Positions 44,622-58,916 of a stretch of 64,000 nt of DNA are shown one piece after another. The notes below the pieces were generated by a model. The model was not told where the DNA came from, made no database searches, and was given only the letters and a program-made list of their open reading frames with translations. The position numbers were made by a program, and so were the translations under genes. Source of the DNA: Verticillium longisporum (lineage: Eukaryota > Ascomycota > Sordariomycetes > Glomerellales > Plectosphaerellaceae); assembly GCA_019188255.1 (NCBI GenBank), contig JAETXT010000013.1, positions 1,054,001 to 1,118,000 on the forward strand. Direction: 5' to 3'. Each line of letters opens with the position of its first letter. The stretch's first letter is position 1.

Positions 44622-47453
44622 TTACCGCGTCGGCCGCAGCATGGGCGCAATGATGCCCTGCTTGACCAGCACGCGCGGCTTCGTCGCGTCCTGGAACGAC
44701 TCCTTGGTCTGCCACTCGGGGCCCATGGGCAGGCGCAGGGAGCGCTCGTACTGCGCGCGCGACTCGAACTGGTGGGGGAGCTGCGAGGCGAGATACTTGT
44801 CGTTCTGCAGTTTTCGTTAGCTGCGTTCGCGGCTGATACCAAGAGAGGCATGGGGGGGATAGAGAGAGAAAGGACTGGGGAGATTGAGGAGCTAGAAGGA
44901 CTGAGGAGCTGGAAGGACTCACATTCTTGACCCGCTTCTCGTTGATGATGACCTTTTCGAGCTTGGCGTCCTTGCGGTTCGCCTTCTTGATGCCCTCGAC
45001 CTTGCGGAGCACCTTGCCCTTGTGCCGCGCCTTGTCGCGCGCCGACACGCCGTCGCCGACCCAGTTGCCCCAGCCCGGCAGCGTCTCGTCGATGACCTTG
45101 TCGTCCTGCTCCGTCTCCATCTCGGCCTTTTCGGCCGCAAAGTGCTCCACGACATTGTCGCCGGCGAACGCGCGGTCGAGCTGGTCGACGTCGCGGATGG
45201 CGAGGGGCAGGTGAAGGTCCGCATCGTCGCCGTCGACGTCCATCTCGGTACCGGCCGCCGATGACTTGGTGGATTTTGAGACGCGCTTGGAGCCGGCCTT
45301 GATGATGTCGGTCGTGCTGATCGTGTCGACGACGGGCGCGTGCTTCTTGTTCTTGCGGCGGGGTTCGTTGGAGGACCAGGCGTCGCTCTTCAGGGCGGTA
45401 CCGTCGGCCGTGATGGAGGTGCCGATGTTGAGGGATGCGGCGTCGGCTCTGGGGCGGGAGGCTTTCCCTGAAGCAGCGTCGTTGTCTTCCCCGGCGGTTG
45501 CCGCAGCGGCGGCGCGCCTCTTCTCCCGGGCAGCCGTCAGGGCTGGCGTCCGGATGGGAGACTGTTCACCCCCCCACTTCTTGCGGCCACTCTCCTCCAC
45601 CTCCTCGTCGGACATGTCCTCGGCATCGGACGCAAGGTCCTTGCGGATCTGCGCAATCATGGCGTCGTTCTCGGCCTTTTGTTCAGCTTCGGCCTTCTGC
45701 ATAAACTTCATCTTCATGAGAGCAGACTTGGGCTCATCGTCGTCGTACTTCTCCGCCCTGTCGAGCTGAGCCAGGAGGTCTCGGTTCTTGCCGTCCTCGG
45801 AGCCGCTGTCAGAGTATTCGTCGTCATCGTCATCCGAAGCGTTACCTGCGCGGCCCTCTTTGCGCTGCCGTAGCTCCTCCTCACGACGGGCCATGTCGTG
45901 GAGGCCGGAGCGGTAGTCGTCATCCCAGACAGCACGCTTGTTCGAGTTTCCGGCCTTGGCCCACCTGCTGTCGCGGTGACGAGCACCAACACGCTCGAGG
46001 GCGCGCGCGCGGTCCTGCGCATCGCGTTCCTCCTCCGAGTCGATCTCGCCTGCCTCCGCCATGGCCTCGTGGAGCTTGAGCTCATCGCGCTCGCGCTGCC
46101 GGCGGTGCACACGGTGATACGCCTTGCTCTTGATCTTCTTGATGCGCTTGTTGCGCTTGGCTTCGCGCGAGCGCAGCTCCTTCTCCTGGCGCTTCTGGTT
46201 GACGAGCTCCTGGAGCGCCTCCTTTGAGAGACCCTCGTTCGGGTTGTCCTTGGCCTTGATGCGCTTCTCCTCCTCTTTGTTCAGCGCCAGACCGCTCTGT
46301 TCCATGATGCTCATGATGGTCTGCTCCAGCTCGTTGCCTGTCGTCTTGGACGTTATGGGCGCCAGCTCGTCGTGGTTGAGGCCTGCATCCTGCGCGTTCT
46401 CGGGCAGGGGAAAGACGAGATGCTCGGCGCGGCGATCCTGCTTCACGCGGTCGGTCCAGCGATCGAGAGTCTCATTTGTCTTTTCGTACGCAACAGCGCG
46501 GCCCCGCTTCTCCTGCTGGCGCCTGCCGTGTGGAATGGCAAGCTTCTTAGCGCCCCCTGGACGGGCTTCTTTCTCCTCTTTGGACATGAGCTTCATGGAT
46601 TTCTTCATCTGCGGGTCTTTGACGCCCGCGAGACTGAGGACCTTGTAGCTGTTCTTCTGGCGGGCCTTTGCTCCATACGGAGCATCCTCCTTGTCGTCTT
46701 CGCCGCCGTAGCCAGAAATGAAGGTTTGCAGAGCATCGAGCTTGGAAGAATCAACATCTTCATCGTCCTCGTCGTCCTCGTCGGATGATGGTGGGCTGGA
46801 CGCATCGTCTTGGTCCGAATCAGACTCATCAGATTCTCCCTCCTCCTCTTCTTCGTCCGACTCGTCTTCCGCCATATCGAGCATCTGCGCCAGGTCAATG
46901 GCGTCTTCTCCGAGGACGTCACCATCGTCTCAGGCGTCGAAGTCTTCTGGGTCGACGAACGGGTGGTCATCGTCAGAATGGTCCTGCTTGGTCTTCTTGG
47001 TCTTCTTCTGCGAACTCTTGCCAAAGGTGTAGCCCTGGAACTCCTCCTCGTCGCTTTCCCCAAACGCCTCGTCACTGTCAAGCTCCGAGTCGTCATCGGC
47101 GCCGACACCGTATCGCCACTCGTTGCCCTCGCTGTCGCTGCCGAATTCATCCTCCTCGTCATCGCCAGCGGGGCCGCCGAGGGCTTCACGCGCTTCCTCC
47201 TCGACTGGGCCTCGTCCTCGTCGTCTTCGTCGTCTTCGTCTTCGTCATCTTCCTCGCGACTGTGCTTGCGCCCAACATCGGCGTTGATCTCACGGAACCG
47301 TGGTGTCTTCTTCTCCTTTGTGGGGAACTGTTCGGAGGCGATGCCAAAGGCGTCGAGAGCCCGGGCGCGGACCTTGTGGCTGGATTTCTTGTGCGGCTTG
47401 GGCGCCGACTTGGCAGATATGAGCGGCCTTCCGTGAGCCTGTCGTCCGGGCAT
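44622..47453 (-). CDS. UTP14: UTP14 U3 snoRNP/SSU processome protein, with frameshift and internal TGA
   Basis: Nucleolar factor for 18S rRNA processing that activates the helicase Dhr1. Exons: 47453-44923 and 44804-44622; with one added base the gene would encode about 904 codons. N-terminus MPGRQAHGRPLISAKSAPKP, then KVRARALDAFGIASEQF and RFREINADVGRKHSRE. In the acidic stretch near 47200-47235 the frame shifts by one base; the new frame reads EEAREALGGPAGDDEEDEFG and EWRYGVGADDDSELDSDEAF. A TGA at 46932-46930 then interrupts DPEDFDA-stop-DDGDVLGEDA. After that the protein is typical: KNSYKVLSLAGV, GRAVAYEKTNETLDRWTDRV, LPGWGNWVGDG, and the end YLASQLPHQFESRAQYERSL ... GIIAPMLRPTR. The gene is essential in yeast, so sequence error is the likelier reading. 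Divergent from COX15. Confidence 0.9.
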
Positions 47454-47867
47454 TGTGTCGGTCGAGTTGGTGAGGTTGGGTGTAGTTGTCGTCAATTGGC
47501 ACCTTGCCCACTGAAGCTCGGAGGTGCTTGCCTGCTTGACAATTTGGACTTTTTCTGATTCTGCCGTGGTGGGCAAAGCGGTGAGCTGGATTTTACAGTG
47601 GGGGACCCCTGTAAGTGGCACCACTGTCGCTGGACAGGACGAGTAGGGGTCCACATGGGCTCTTGACAGGGTGCAAACCGGGTACGTACCCTCCGATCTT
47701 GAAGTCCCGAGTCCACTCGGAGCATCTGGATTTCCCATCCAATGAATCATTTAGGGTCCAGAGCCTCGCTCTCGACTTTCCATCCCACCTTGAACTTGTA
47801 CCCCAACATCACCCACCGAGCACCCTCAGGTCGAAGCTTTTCACCACCACCCCGATTGCTGGCCAAC
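47454..47867. promoter_or_regulatory. divergent promoter of UTP14 and COX15
   Basis: 414 bp between two divergent starts, so a shared or back-to-back promoter. No specific motif recognised. Confidence 0.5.
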
Positions 47868-49380
47868 ATGGCGTCTTTCGCCCCAGGCCTACGTCGTCTA
47901 GCCGTTCGGCTGTCGACTCCAGCAATTGTCTGCCGCCAATGCCAGCATCAGCAGATTCCCTTGCGCTCACCATCACGCATCATCAACATCGTACGATGTC
48001 GCCAGTATGCCGTCGCAAAGGCACCATCTATGAGCTTCACAGCCAATGCCGCTGCTGAGCAGGTTCAGGCTGCGCCATCTGTGGCGAAGGAGGCTGCAAA
48101 GGCTGCGAGCAAGTCCTTCCCCGAAAAGACGACCTCCAAGCCGGTCGCCATCTGGCTGCTGGGCAGCGCTGTTAGTGTCTTTGGTCTTGTCGTCTGGGGT
48201 GGTCTGACGAGGTTGACCGAGTCTGGGTATGTCTAAACACGTTCTGCTCTAGCTGTAGCATCAAAACTTATGCTTCGTGGCAACCACTAACATCTTCCAG
48301 TCTCAGTATCACCGAGTGGCGTCCCGTCACCGGCTCCCTGCCTCCCTCGAGCCTTGAAGACTGGCAATCCGAGTTCGACAAGTATCGCGCCTCGCCCGAA
48401 TTTGCGCTCCTCAACCCGCACATGACTATGGACGAGTTCAAGCAGATCTACTTTATGGAATGGAGCCACCGCGTCTGGGGCCGTCTCGTCGGCATGACCT
48501 TTGTCCTGCCTGCCCTCTACTTTGTCGCACGACGCCGCGTCTCTAAGCCCATGGCAGCCAACCTGCTCGGCATTTCCCTGCTGATTGGCTTCCAAGGCTT
48601 CATCGGCTGGTGGATGGTCAAGTCTGGCCTCAAGGACGACCTCTTTGCCCCTGGCTCGCACCCCAGGGTCAGCCAGTACCGCCTGACGGCCCATCTCGGC
48701 ACCGCCTTTGCCTGCTACTCCTGGATGCTCCTGACGGCCCTGACCATCCTGCGCACGCGCAAGCTGACGACTGACCCCGTTGCCGCCGTCAAGTCCCTGC
48801 ACGTCCTTAAACACGCTGCCATCACGCCGTTCCGCCGTTCCATCTACGGCCTGACCGCCCTTGTCTTCACGACGGCCATGTCGGGCGCCCTCGTCGCCGG
48901 TCTCGATGCCGGTCTCATCTACAACGAGTTTCCCAAGATGGGCCTCGGCCTGACGCCGCCCCAGGCGGAGCTCTGGGATAAGTTCTACTCGCGCAAGGCC
49001 GACGGCTCGGACCTCTGGTGGCGCAACATGCTTGAGAACCCCAGCACCGTCCAGCTCGACCACCGCATCCTTGCCATGACCACCTTCACCACCATCCTCA
49101 CGCTCTTCGCGTACTCGCGCCGCGGCCGCGTCGGCGCCGCCCTGCCCAAGGACGCCAAGAAGGGCATGCTCGGCGTCGTCCACCTCGTCTGCCTGCAAGC
49201 CGCCCTCGGCATCAGCACCCTCATCTACATGGTCCCCATCCCCTCGCCTCGGCCCACCAGGCCGGCAGCCTGGCGCTGCTGACGGGCGTCCTCATCCTAG
49301 GACACCGCCTGCGTGTCCCCAAGTCCACGCTCGCCATGCTCGAGCGGAAGCTCAAGGTGCAGGTGCCCAAGAAGCCATGA
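47868..49380 (+). CDS. COX15: heme A synthase COX15, with probable frameshift
   Basis: Mitochondrial inner-membrane oxygenase-type enzyme turning heme O to heme A for cytochrome oxidase. Two exons: 47868-48226 and 48301-49380. The first ~75 residues form an Arg-rich mitochondrial presequence. Then VFGLVVWGGLTRLTESGLSI, MEWSHRVWGRLVGMTFVLPA, GFQGFIGWWMVKSGL, YRLTAHLGTAFACYSWML, GLDAGLIYNEFPKMGLGLTP and VQLDHRILAMTTF carry most heme-ligand histidines. After LIYMVPIP the frame breaks in the C4 run at 49240-49243; one extra C gives LASAHQAGSLALLTGVLILG, with the last conserved His, and the end KVQVPKKP (479 residues). As read, the protein stops at 49282 with a wrong tail and lacks the final helix pair. 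COX15 is needed for respiration, so an error is likelier than loss. Confidence 0.93.
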
Positions 49381-49703
49381 ACACACCCCCTGGATACTCG
49401 CAGGATTTGTAACGAAACAGCACGAGAACGCATCATGGATAAGCATGTAATACCACATTGTAGATAGGGTCATCCCCCCCAAAATAGGCGTTCCATTTCC
49501 GGTCTACCAAAAACCCTCAACCGCCGTATCCAGTAGAACACCTCAACTCTCTAGACATCTTTTGACCTTTTCTTTATTTCAAAGAGGGCCTGTTTCGAGG
49601 CTTGAATACTATTCCCATTTTTTTTTCAAATCGTTCAGCACGATATCTTCGATTGTCATGCAAACTTTGCTCTCTTGTTGATGCTTGCCGGGGAGAGGTT
49701 TGT
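49381..49703. other. convergent spacer between COX15 and lysyl-tRNA synthetase
   Basis: 323 bp with T-rich tracts, fitting two facing 3' ends. No gene. Confidence 0.5.
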
Positions 49704-52249
<2,546 letters not shown>

Positions 52250-54525
52250 GTTTGGAGGGGTCGTTTGCAATCAAGTGCCAATGGCGACGATGCTGAATGA
52301 ACTTCTTGTCGTGCGGATGGCCTGGCGAAGAGCGATCCGGGGAAGGGGGGTTGATTGCGTGTCGCGTGCGGCGTGCGGCGTGCGGCGTGCTGTGATATCG
52401 GACAAAAATTTCGAAGCCCCCGAGTGCGGTGCCGTTGGACGATATTGTGTCGCGGCGGGGTAATTTGTGACTGTTTGACCCTGACTCACCGAGGGGCCAA
52501 GCAACGAGGGGCAGTCGAGCAGCGGAACGAGGGGCAGATGAGCACGGCCGCTGCGCACTGTAGCTATCGATAGAGGTGGGGCTTTTGCTGGAAGCCTTCG
52601 TCACTTACATACCTACCTTACCTAGATAGGTACCTGCCCAGTTGCCCAGGTACCTCACCTACCTCCCTTGAGGCAAGGTCTGAGGGACGTCATCTCGAAT
52701 CGGCGGTTTGCACTGAGGTCCGATTCATAGACCATGATGCAAGAAATAATTTGAGAAGAAGAATAAAAAAAAAAAAAAAACCAAGTGTTCAGATGTGAAA
52801 TGTGTAGATAGTGCTTGGTCTCCACTAGATGATACCTGTAGAGGTAGGTCCCACGGAATATAGCAAATGATGAATGTTGGTGGTGAAACAATGACTTTGG
52901 TTCAATGCGACGAGCAATCATGTCATTGTACATGTATTCATCGTCTTGCCATCGCAATACAAACACCTGTCTGCAACATGCTGCGTCTCTCCACCTTGTT
53001 CGCACCACTGCTGCGCCGAGACGGCCTTTGCATACAAGCACTAATTCAGCGAGGAAAGCTGCAGCCTCCACCAACACTCGTCATCCTGCTCCCGTCTCGT
53101 ACAGAAGTGCAGACGGCACATGCAATGACAAGGACATTCGGCACGTCGTTTCGACAAAATCATTGGCAAGAAGTCTTTGCCCACAGACGACGTTGCCCAC
53201 AGACATCAGCGTGAGACATCAAGGCTGACATGACATGGCCGAGTCCCGCCGTCGGGAACGATGGAAGACAGAATCAGCTTTCGATGAGACACCACCCCCC
53301 ACAGGGATGATGCCCAGTCTCTCGTGTCTTGTTATTGTACATGCTTCCGCCCCCGCGTCCAGTGTCGCTTGCAGCCATGTTTTGTTCTTGTTGAGCCAAC
53401 GCCTGAGCCTATCAAGAGAATTGGGACCGAGCCAGCTCGTAGCCAACAATGAGGTCGCGCATGGCATTGGCGTCGTGCCACCGCATGTACGATGCGTCAG
53501 AGGGGGTGCACTGAGGGCGCCGAATCATTCGAGGTCCTGACCCTCCCTGCGAGGCCTTCCAAAAAGACCTGCTCGATGGGTCTGGCCAAAAGAATCGTCA
53601 AGGGAATGTCAGACATGGCCGCGGCTACATCCGGCCTCAGATCTCAAATTTTCTTGATCTCGTCGCGAGTGGAGCAGTAAGATGAGGCTCCAAGAAAGGC
53701 AAGGCAGAAGAAGCGGCAAAAGACGAGCCAGCCTTCTATTCTTTCATGTGATTCTGGAGCCCTTCCTCCCTGAGGGTTTTCTCTGTCAGGTTCGGAGCTT
53801 TAGGGGGCTTGGGGGCTTGGGAGGGGTCGTCTTCACTGCTGGCTCGGTTCGGTTCAGTGGGCTTAGCGGGTGCTCGGGCCCTGTGGAGGGGGTTTCCGGG
53901 GTCTTTTTGGGTGCTCCGCGGGGCTTGGGCCAATGGGACGTCACGGTCCGCACCCCGTCGATCCCCTCAGCTCGCTGCCTGCCCCATCTTGCCCATGCCC
54001 TGTTCCGGTTTAAGGCGCTTTTTTGGTGCTGACCTTCCCGAGTGTGAGGTGCTCATCCATCCAATCCATCCAGCCCATTAGTATCAACGTGGTCCGACAC
54101 GGCCAGCCTCGAAAACCTGTCGTCTACATCCCACCACCACCACCACCACCACCACCGCCGGCAGCTCGGACAGTCGCCGATTGATCACGCAGATCCCCAA
54201 CATCATCTGCTTCTGTGCTGCTCGGCTGTATGTGTGCTCGCGTTGCCGCACGTCCACGACGTTTTACCTCTTTCCTCTGGACAACCCCGACACACGTCTT
54301 CTTGCCTATTTGATACCCCGTGCCCCCTCCCCTTTCTGTCGCGTGGTCCTCCAGATACCTCATTTGCTTGGCCTTGCTATCGCAACGACATGACGGGCTA
54401 AACATATCTTGCTTCATCTCCACGGCTTTATATACTCTTTGCTCGCTCGAGAAATACACACATACATATATACCCCCCCCTCTGTTCGTGCGCAGAGATT
54501 GCGTCATTCGAGACCTTCGCCCACC
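52250..54525. other. intergenic with (CAC)n and palindromic tracts, promoters of KRS1 and acyltransferase
   Basis: 2.3 kb, no supported gene. Contains a (tgcggcg)3-like tract near 52364-52386, a CCTAGGTA-like cluster at 52610-52673, an A18 run at about 52767-52783, and a (CAC) microsatellite at 54131-54157 in the likely acyltransferase leader. Confidence 0.55.
54131..54157 (+). repeat. (CAC)n microsatellite
   Basis: About nine CAC units in the presumed 5' leader or promoter of the glycerol-3-phosphate acyltransferase gene. Confidence 0.85.
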
Positions 54526-56942
54526 ATGAGCGACCAGCCTGGTCACGCCGCGGCGGCGGCGCCGTCCACGGGCCGCATATCGAAGAAGAGGCCCAAGGAG
54601 CTGTATCCCATGGTGCCGTGGAAATACGACCTCTTCCTCTGGGTCATGGGCGTGCTGGTCGACCTCTTCTTCCGCGAGGTCCACCCCCGAGGCACGTGGA
54701 AGGTCCCGCGGACCGGTCCCGTGCTCTTCGTCGCCGCACCGCATGCCAACCAGGTTCGTCGCTTTCCCCCTCTTCCAACGGCGAGACGATGCCTATACTC
54801 TCGACGCTTTCTGCTGACATGTTTCTGCTTCCCCAGTTCGTCGACGCCCTCGTCCTTTACCGAACCCTACGCAACGAGGCCGGCCGCCGCGTGAGCCTGC
54901 TTATCGCCCAGAAATCAGTTCACGGCTTCATCGGCTGGGGCTCGCGCCAGGTCGGTTCCGTGCCTGTCGGCCGACCTCAGGATGCCGCGAAGCCTGGCTC
55001 CGGCACCATCTACCTGCCCGACCCCGACAACGACCCGACGCTGATTCGCGGCGTCGGCACAAAGTTTGGCGAGGGCGAGGGCGAGGTCGGCGGCATGCTG
55101 TTCCTGCCCTCGACCAAGGGCCACACGGGCGCCAGCATTGACATTGCCGAGATCATCAGCCCCGAAGAGATTCGCATCAAGCGCGCGTTCAAGGGCAAGA
55201 TTCCCATGCGCCAGCTCACGGGCCGTGACGACGGTGCCGGCAGCGGCCTCTCGGAGGAGTTTCAGGGCACAAAGTACAAGCTCGCGCCCAAGGTCGACCA
55301 GACCAAGGTGTACGAGGCCGTCTTCAACCGCCTGGGACACGGCGGCTGCGTCGGGATCTTCCCCGAGGGCGGCAGCCACGACAGGACGGAGCTCCTGCCG
55401 CTCAAGGCCGGCCTCGCCATCATGGCGCTGGGCGCCCTCGCCGAGGACCCCGACATTGGGCTCAAGATTGTGCCGGTCGGCATGAACTACTTCCACGCGC
55501 ACAAGTTCCGGTCGCGGGCTGTCATTGAGTTTGGCGCGCCGTACGAGATCCCGAAGCGCATCGTCGACATGTACCGCAACAACCAGAGGCGCGAGGCGAT
55601 TGGCGAGCTCCTCGACACGACGCACCAGATTCTCAGCGCCGTCACCGTCTCGACACCCGACTACGACACGCTCATGCTCATCCAGGCGGCGCGGCGGCTC
55701 TACAACCCCACGGGCAAGAAGCTGCCGCTGCCGGTGGTCATTGAGCTCAACCGGCGGCTGGCGCTGGGCTACGAGCGGTACAAGGATGACGAGCGCATCG
55801 TGCACCTGTCCAAGGCGGTCAAGGAGTACAACCGGCAGCTGCGCTACGTCAACCTGCGCGACCACCAGGTGCAGTACGGCAAAATGTCGACGCCCAAGGT
55901 CATCCTGACGCTCATCTACCGCATCGGCAAGCTGCTGACACTGCTCGTCGGCGTGCTGCCGGGCCTCATCCTCTTCGCGCCCGTCTTCATTGCGGCCAAG
56001 GTCATCTCGATCCGCAAGGCTAAGCAGGCGCTTGCCGGGTCGACGGTCAAGATCCAGGGCCGCGACGTCATGGCGACGTGGAAGCTCATGGTCGCCATCT
56101 TCTTCGCACCGACGCTCTACAACTTTTACTCGGCCGTCGTCACGTGGCGCGTCTACGTCGACCACCTCTGGGGCACGGTGCCGGCGTGGGTGCCGTGGTG
56201 GACGGCATACCTCGTCATGTGGCCGCTCATGGTGGGCATCAGCTTCGCGGCGCTACGATTTGGTGAGGTGGGCATGGACATTTTCAAGTCGCTGCGGCCG
56301 CTCGTGCTGTGCCTCAACCCGGCGTCGAGCTACAACATTCACCACCTGCGCGAACGGCGCGCGCAGCTCAGCACGCAGGTCACGGACGTCATCAACACGC
56401 TGGGGCCCGACATGTTTACGGACTTTAAAAAGACACGGCACGTGGCAGACACGCAGGGAAGCAACCGAGCCACGGCGGCCCCAGCACAGGGCCGACCCTC
56501 GACGCCGCCGTATCAGCAGCAGCAGCAGCAGCCGCCATATGGCCAGCGACGCGACAGCGTTGCGTCAAGCGACTACGATGCGCACACTCCGCCATCGCTC
56601 GGACGGCGTAACACGACCATGTCGAGCCGCGGGTTGCCGCGCAACGAGTCGTTCAGCAACATTGGCGGCGTGGGCATCTTCTCGACGCGGCCGCCGTCAC
56701 GGTCGAGGAGCCGCAGCCGCAGCAGCAGCAGCGGCGGTGGTTTCGGCTCGGGCGGGTTCCCTGTCAGCGGGTTCACGACGCTCGATTCGCAGGGTGGGTT
56801 CGAGGTGGCGAGCAAAAAGATTCGCGAGGCGATGAAGCTGCGCAGGCGGAAGAGCGGCGACGTCAGGAAGATTGAGATTGGCGACGACAGCAGCGAGGAA
56901 GACGAGGACAACGAGTACACGGAGGCGAGGAAGAAGACGTAG
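54526..56942 (+). CDS. glycerol-3-phosphate/dihydroxyacetone phosphate acyltransferase (SCT1/GPT2 type)
   Basis: ER enzyme for the first acylation in phospholipid and triacylglycerol synthesis. Two exons: 54526-54753 and 54837-56942, giving 777 residues. The intron lies inside the catalytic motif I, joining APHANQ (residues 71-76) to FVDALVLYRTL. The other acyltransferase motifs are FPEGGSHDRTELLPLKAG (about residue 251) and VGMNYFHAHKFRSRAVIEFG. Two membrane regions follow: TLLVGVLPGLILFAPVFIAA and LMVAIFFAPTLYNFYSAVVT, plus AYLVMWPLMVGISFAALRFG. The C-terminal 170 residues are disordered, with a Gln repeat near 635, Ser/Arg repeats (RSRSRSRSSSSGG) and an acidic end, a likely phosphorylation region. 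Intact. Confidence 0.95.
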
Positions 56943-57759
56943 ATGTACTGTGTGGATTCTGTAAACCGTGGGGGACGGCCAACGAGGCAGAAGGTTAGTG
57001 GGGGGCCGCGGTATGTGGGGGAGAATTGGAGAATCAAGCGCAGACGAGGTGTCGTGTGAGATGAGACGAGACGATTCCCATTGTGTGTGGCGGGCGAGTC
57101 TAGGCGTTCGGCACGTCGAGTCGGCAGAGGGGTGAACTGCATAAGGCAGTTGATTAATGACAAGTTCCATCCATTCCGTTGTGTCGCCTGTGTCGTGTTT
57201 CGCCCTTGTCTAGGTACGTGTACCTTTGGAATTTGGCCATCATGGGATGGGAGTAAGCAACCCAAATCCCACATCAGGCTGTCATGAGTAAAAAGGCTGC
57301 TGACCAATTCACGTCGACGATGCGACCTGGTGGCTGACATTTGCTGAGCTGCGCCGCGTGCTTTCGGCAACGGGCTGCCGGGCAGGGGGTGGGAAGGGAA
57401 GATGACTGACGAAGTTGCTATGGCAAGATGGGTACCAAAGGTGGTACGTACTGCGTTATCAGATCCGATGGTCGCAACTGCCCCGCAGTCCCGAGCCGGC
57501 GCTGGAAAGACCGACTCGCCCGACGAAGCTTCCCCGAACGAGTCAGCCCAGGGGTCCCTTTTTTCCGCTCTTTCCAATTTTGTTCCTGTATTTAGACACC
57601 CACCCGCACGGCACTCGCTCGCTCGGCCGCGGTTGCCTGTTCCTTGCTCGACCCTCGACGTCGACCCTCACCCCTCCGCGACGCCTTTTTGCTAGTTGTC
57701 CAGAACACACGGACGCCATATCCATCACCATACGACACGCCAGGTACAAGGACACAAAA
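56943..57759. promoter_or_regulatory. spacer upstream of APD1-like gene
   Basis: 817 bp between tandem genes. Holds the acyltransferase 3' end and the promoter of the next gene. Nothing else seen. Confidence 0.45.
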
Positions 57760-58916
57760 ATGGTCTTCGCCTCCCTCGTCGCTGGCGCAAAGCGCCTCGC
57801 CCTCGGTACCGGCGGCGCGACGCCCATGCTCGACCTCTTCCCCAAAACGGACCCCGCCGTCGACGGTGACGAGTGCTCCCACGACTGTGAGAGCTGCCAC
57901 ATCAAGTACCCGCGCGGCTTCAAGATTGAGACGGAGGACGCCCTCTACGGCGTGCAGAAGGGCTTCAGCACCCACCTCCTCGTCGCCACCGGCAAGACAG
58001 ACTGGGTTCGGGAGATTGAGGACGAGGAGGGCAGCGTTATGGAGGCCATTGGCAAGGCTGCGGCACCAAGTAACGGGGTATGCTTCCCTGCCTGACACAT
58101 TCCCCCCCCCCCGAACTCCTTCAAATGTCCACTGTGAGCAGCGTCTTGAGCCCCATGCTAACGGCCCAGAAACTCATGCTCTCCGCGACAAACATGCCCA
58201 CGCCCCACGGCACCAGCGACTACGACCACCCCACCACCGTCCTGCTGCTGCCCGCCTTCACCATCATCGAGAACGTCACGCCGGCCAACGTGCCCGCCCT
58301 GCTGACCGAGTTTGTCGAAAAGGCGCCCACCAACACGTCGCCCCTCGAACCCGTGACCCTGCCGCGCTCCCTGCCGGCGCCCGACAGCGCCGACGCCCAG
58401 GTCGCCGCCCTTGTCCGCCGCCCGAGCCCCCACAGCGCCCTCGTGCTGCTGTGCTCGCAGAAGACGCGCGACGCCCGCTGCGGCCAGTCAGCGCCCCTCA
58501 TCCGCAAGGAGCTCGAGAGGCACCTGCGGCCCCTCGGCCTCGCGCGCGACCTCGACGACCACAGGCCCGGCGGCGTCGGCATCTACTTCATCTCCCACGT
58601 CGGCGGCCACAAGTACAGCGCCAACGTCATCGTCTACCGCAAGCCTGACGCTTTCGGCCTCGATTCCGTCCAGCGGGCCACGGCTGGGGGTGACGTCAGG
58701 CCAAAGGCTGTCGCCGCCGCGACGAACGGCGCTGCCGAGACGGAAGAGGAGGAAGAGGGAGACGTTGGCGTCGGGCAGTGCATCTGGCTCGCGCGCATCA
58801 TGCCCGAGGACTGCGAGAACCTTGTCAGGTATACGATTCTGCAGGGCAAGGTCGTCAAGCCGGAAACGCAGCTGCGGGGCGGCTTTGACCGTGGGAGGGG
58901 CGTCATGAGCTGGTGA
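57760..58916 (+). CDS. APD1: sucrase/ferredoxin-like protein (APD1 family)
   Basis: Thioredoxin-like ferredoxin-fold protein; yeast Apd1 binds a [2Fe-2S] cluster with Cys and His ligands and affects redox and drug tolerance. Two exons: 57760-58077 and 58170-58916, giving 354 residues. The N-terminus has a Cys cluster (DECSHDCESCHIKYP), then YGVQKGFSTHLLVATGKTDW. The ferredoxin-like domain has VLLCSQKTRDARCGQSAPLI, then GVGIYFISHVGGHKYSANVI with both conserved His. The typical C-terminal block is IWLARIMPEDCENLVRYTIL, then GKVVKPETQLRGGFDRGRGV and a final SW. A Glu-rich insert precedes it. The intron joins PSNG to KLMLSATN. Intact. Confidence 0.92.

Noticed and set aside
54915..56165. 416-codon minus frame inside the acyltransferase
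   Set aside because: Antisense shadow; real motifs are on the + strand.
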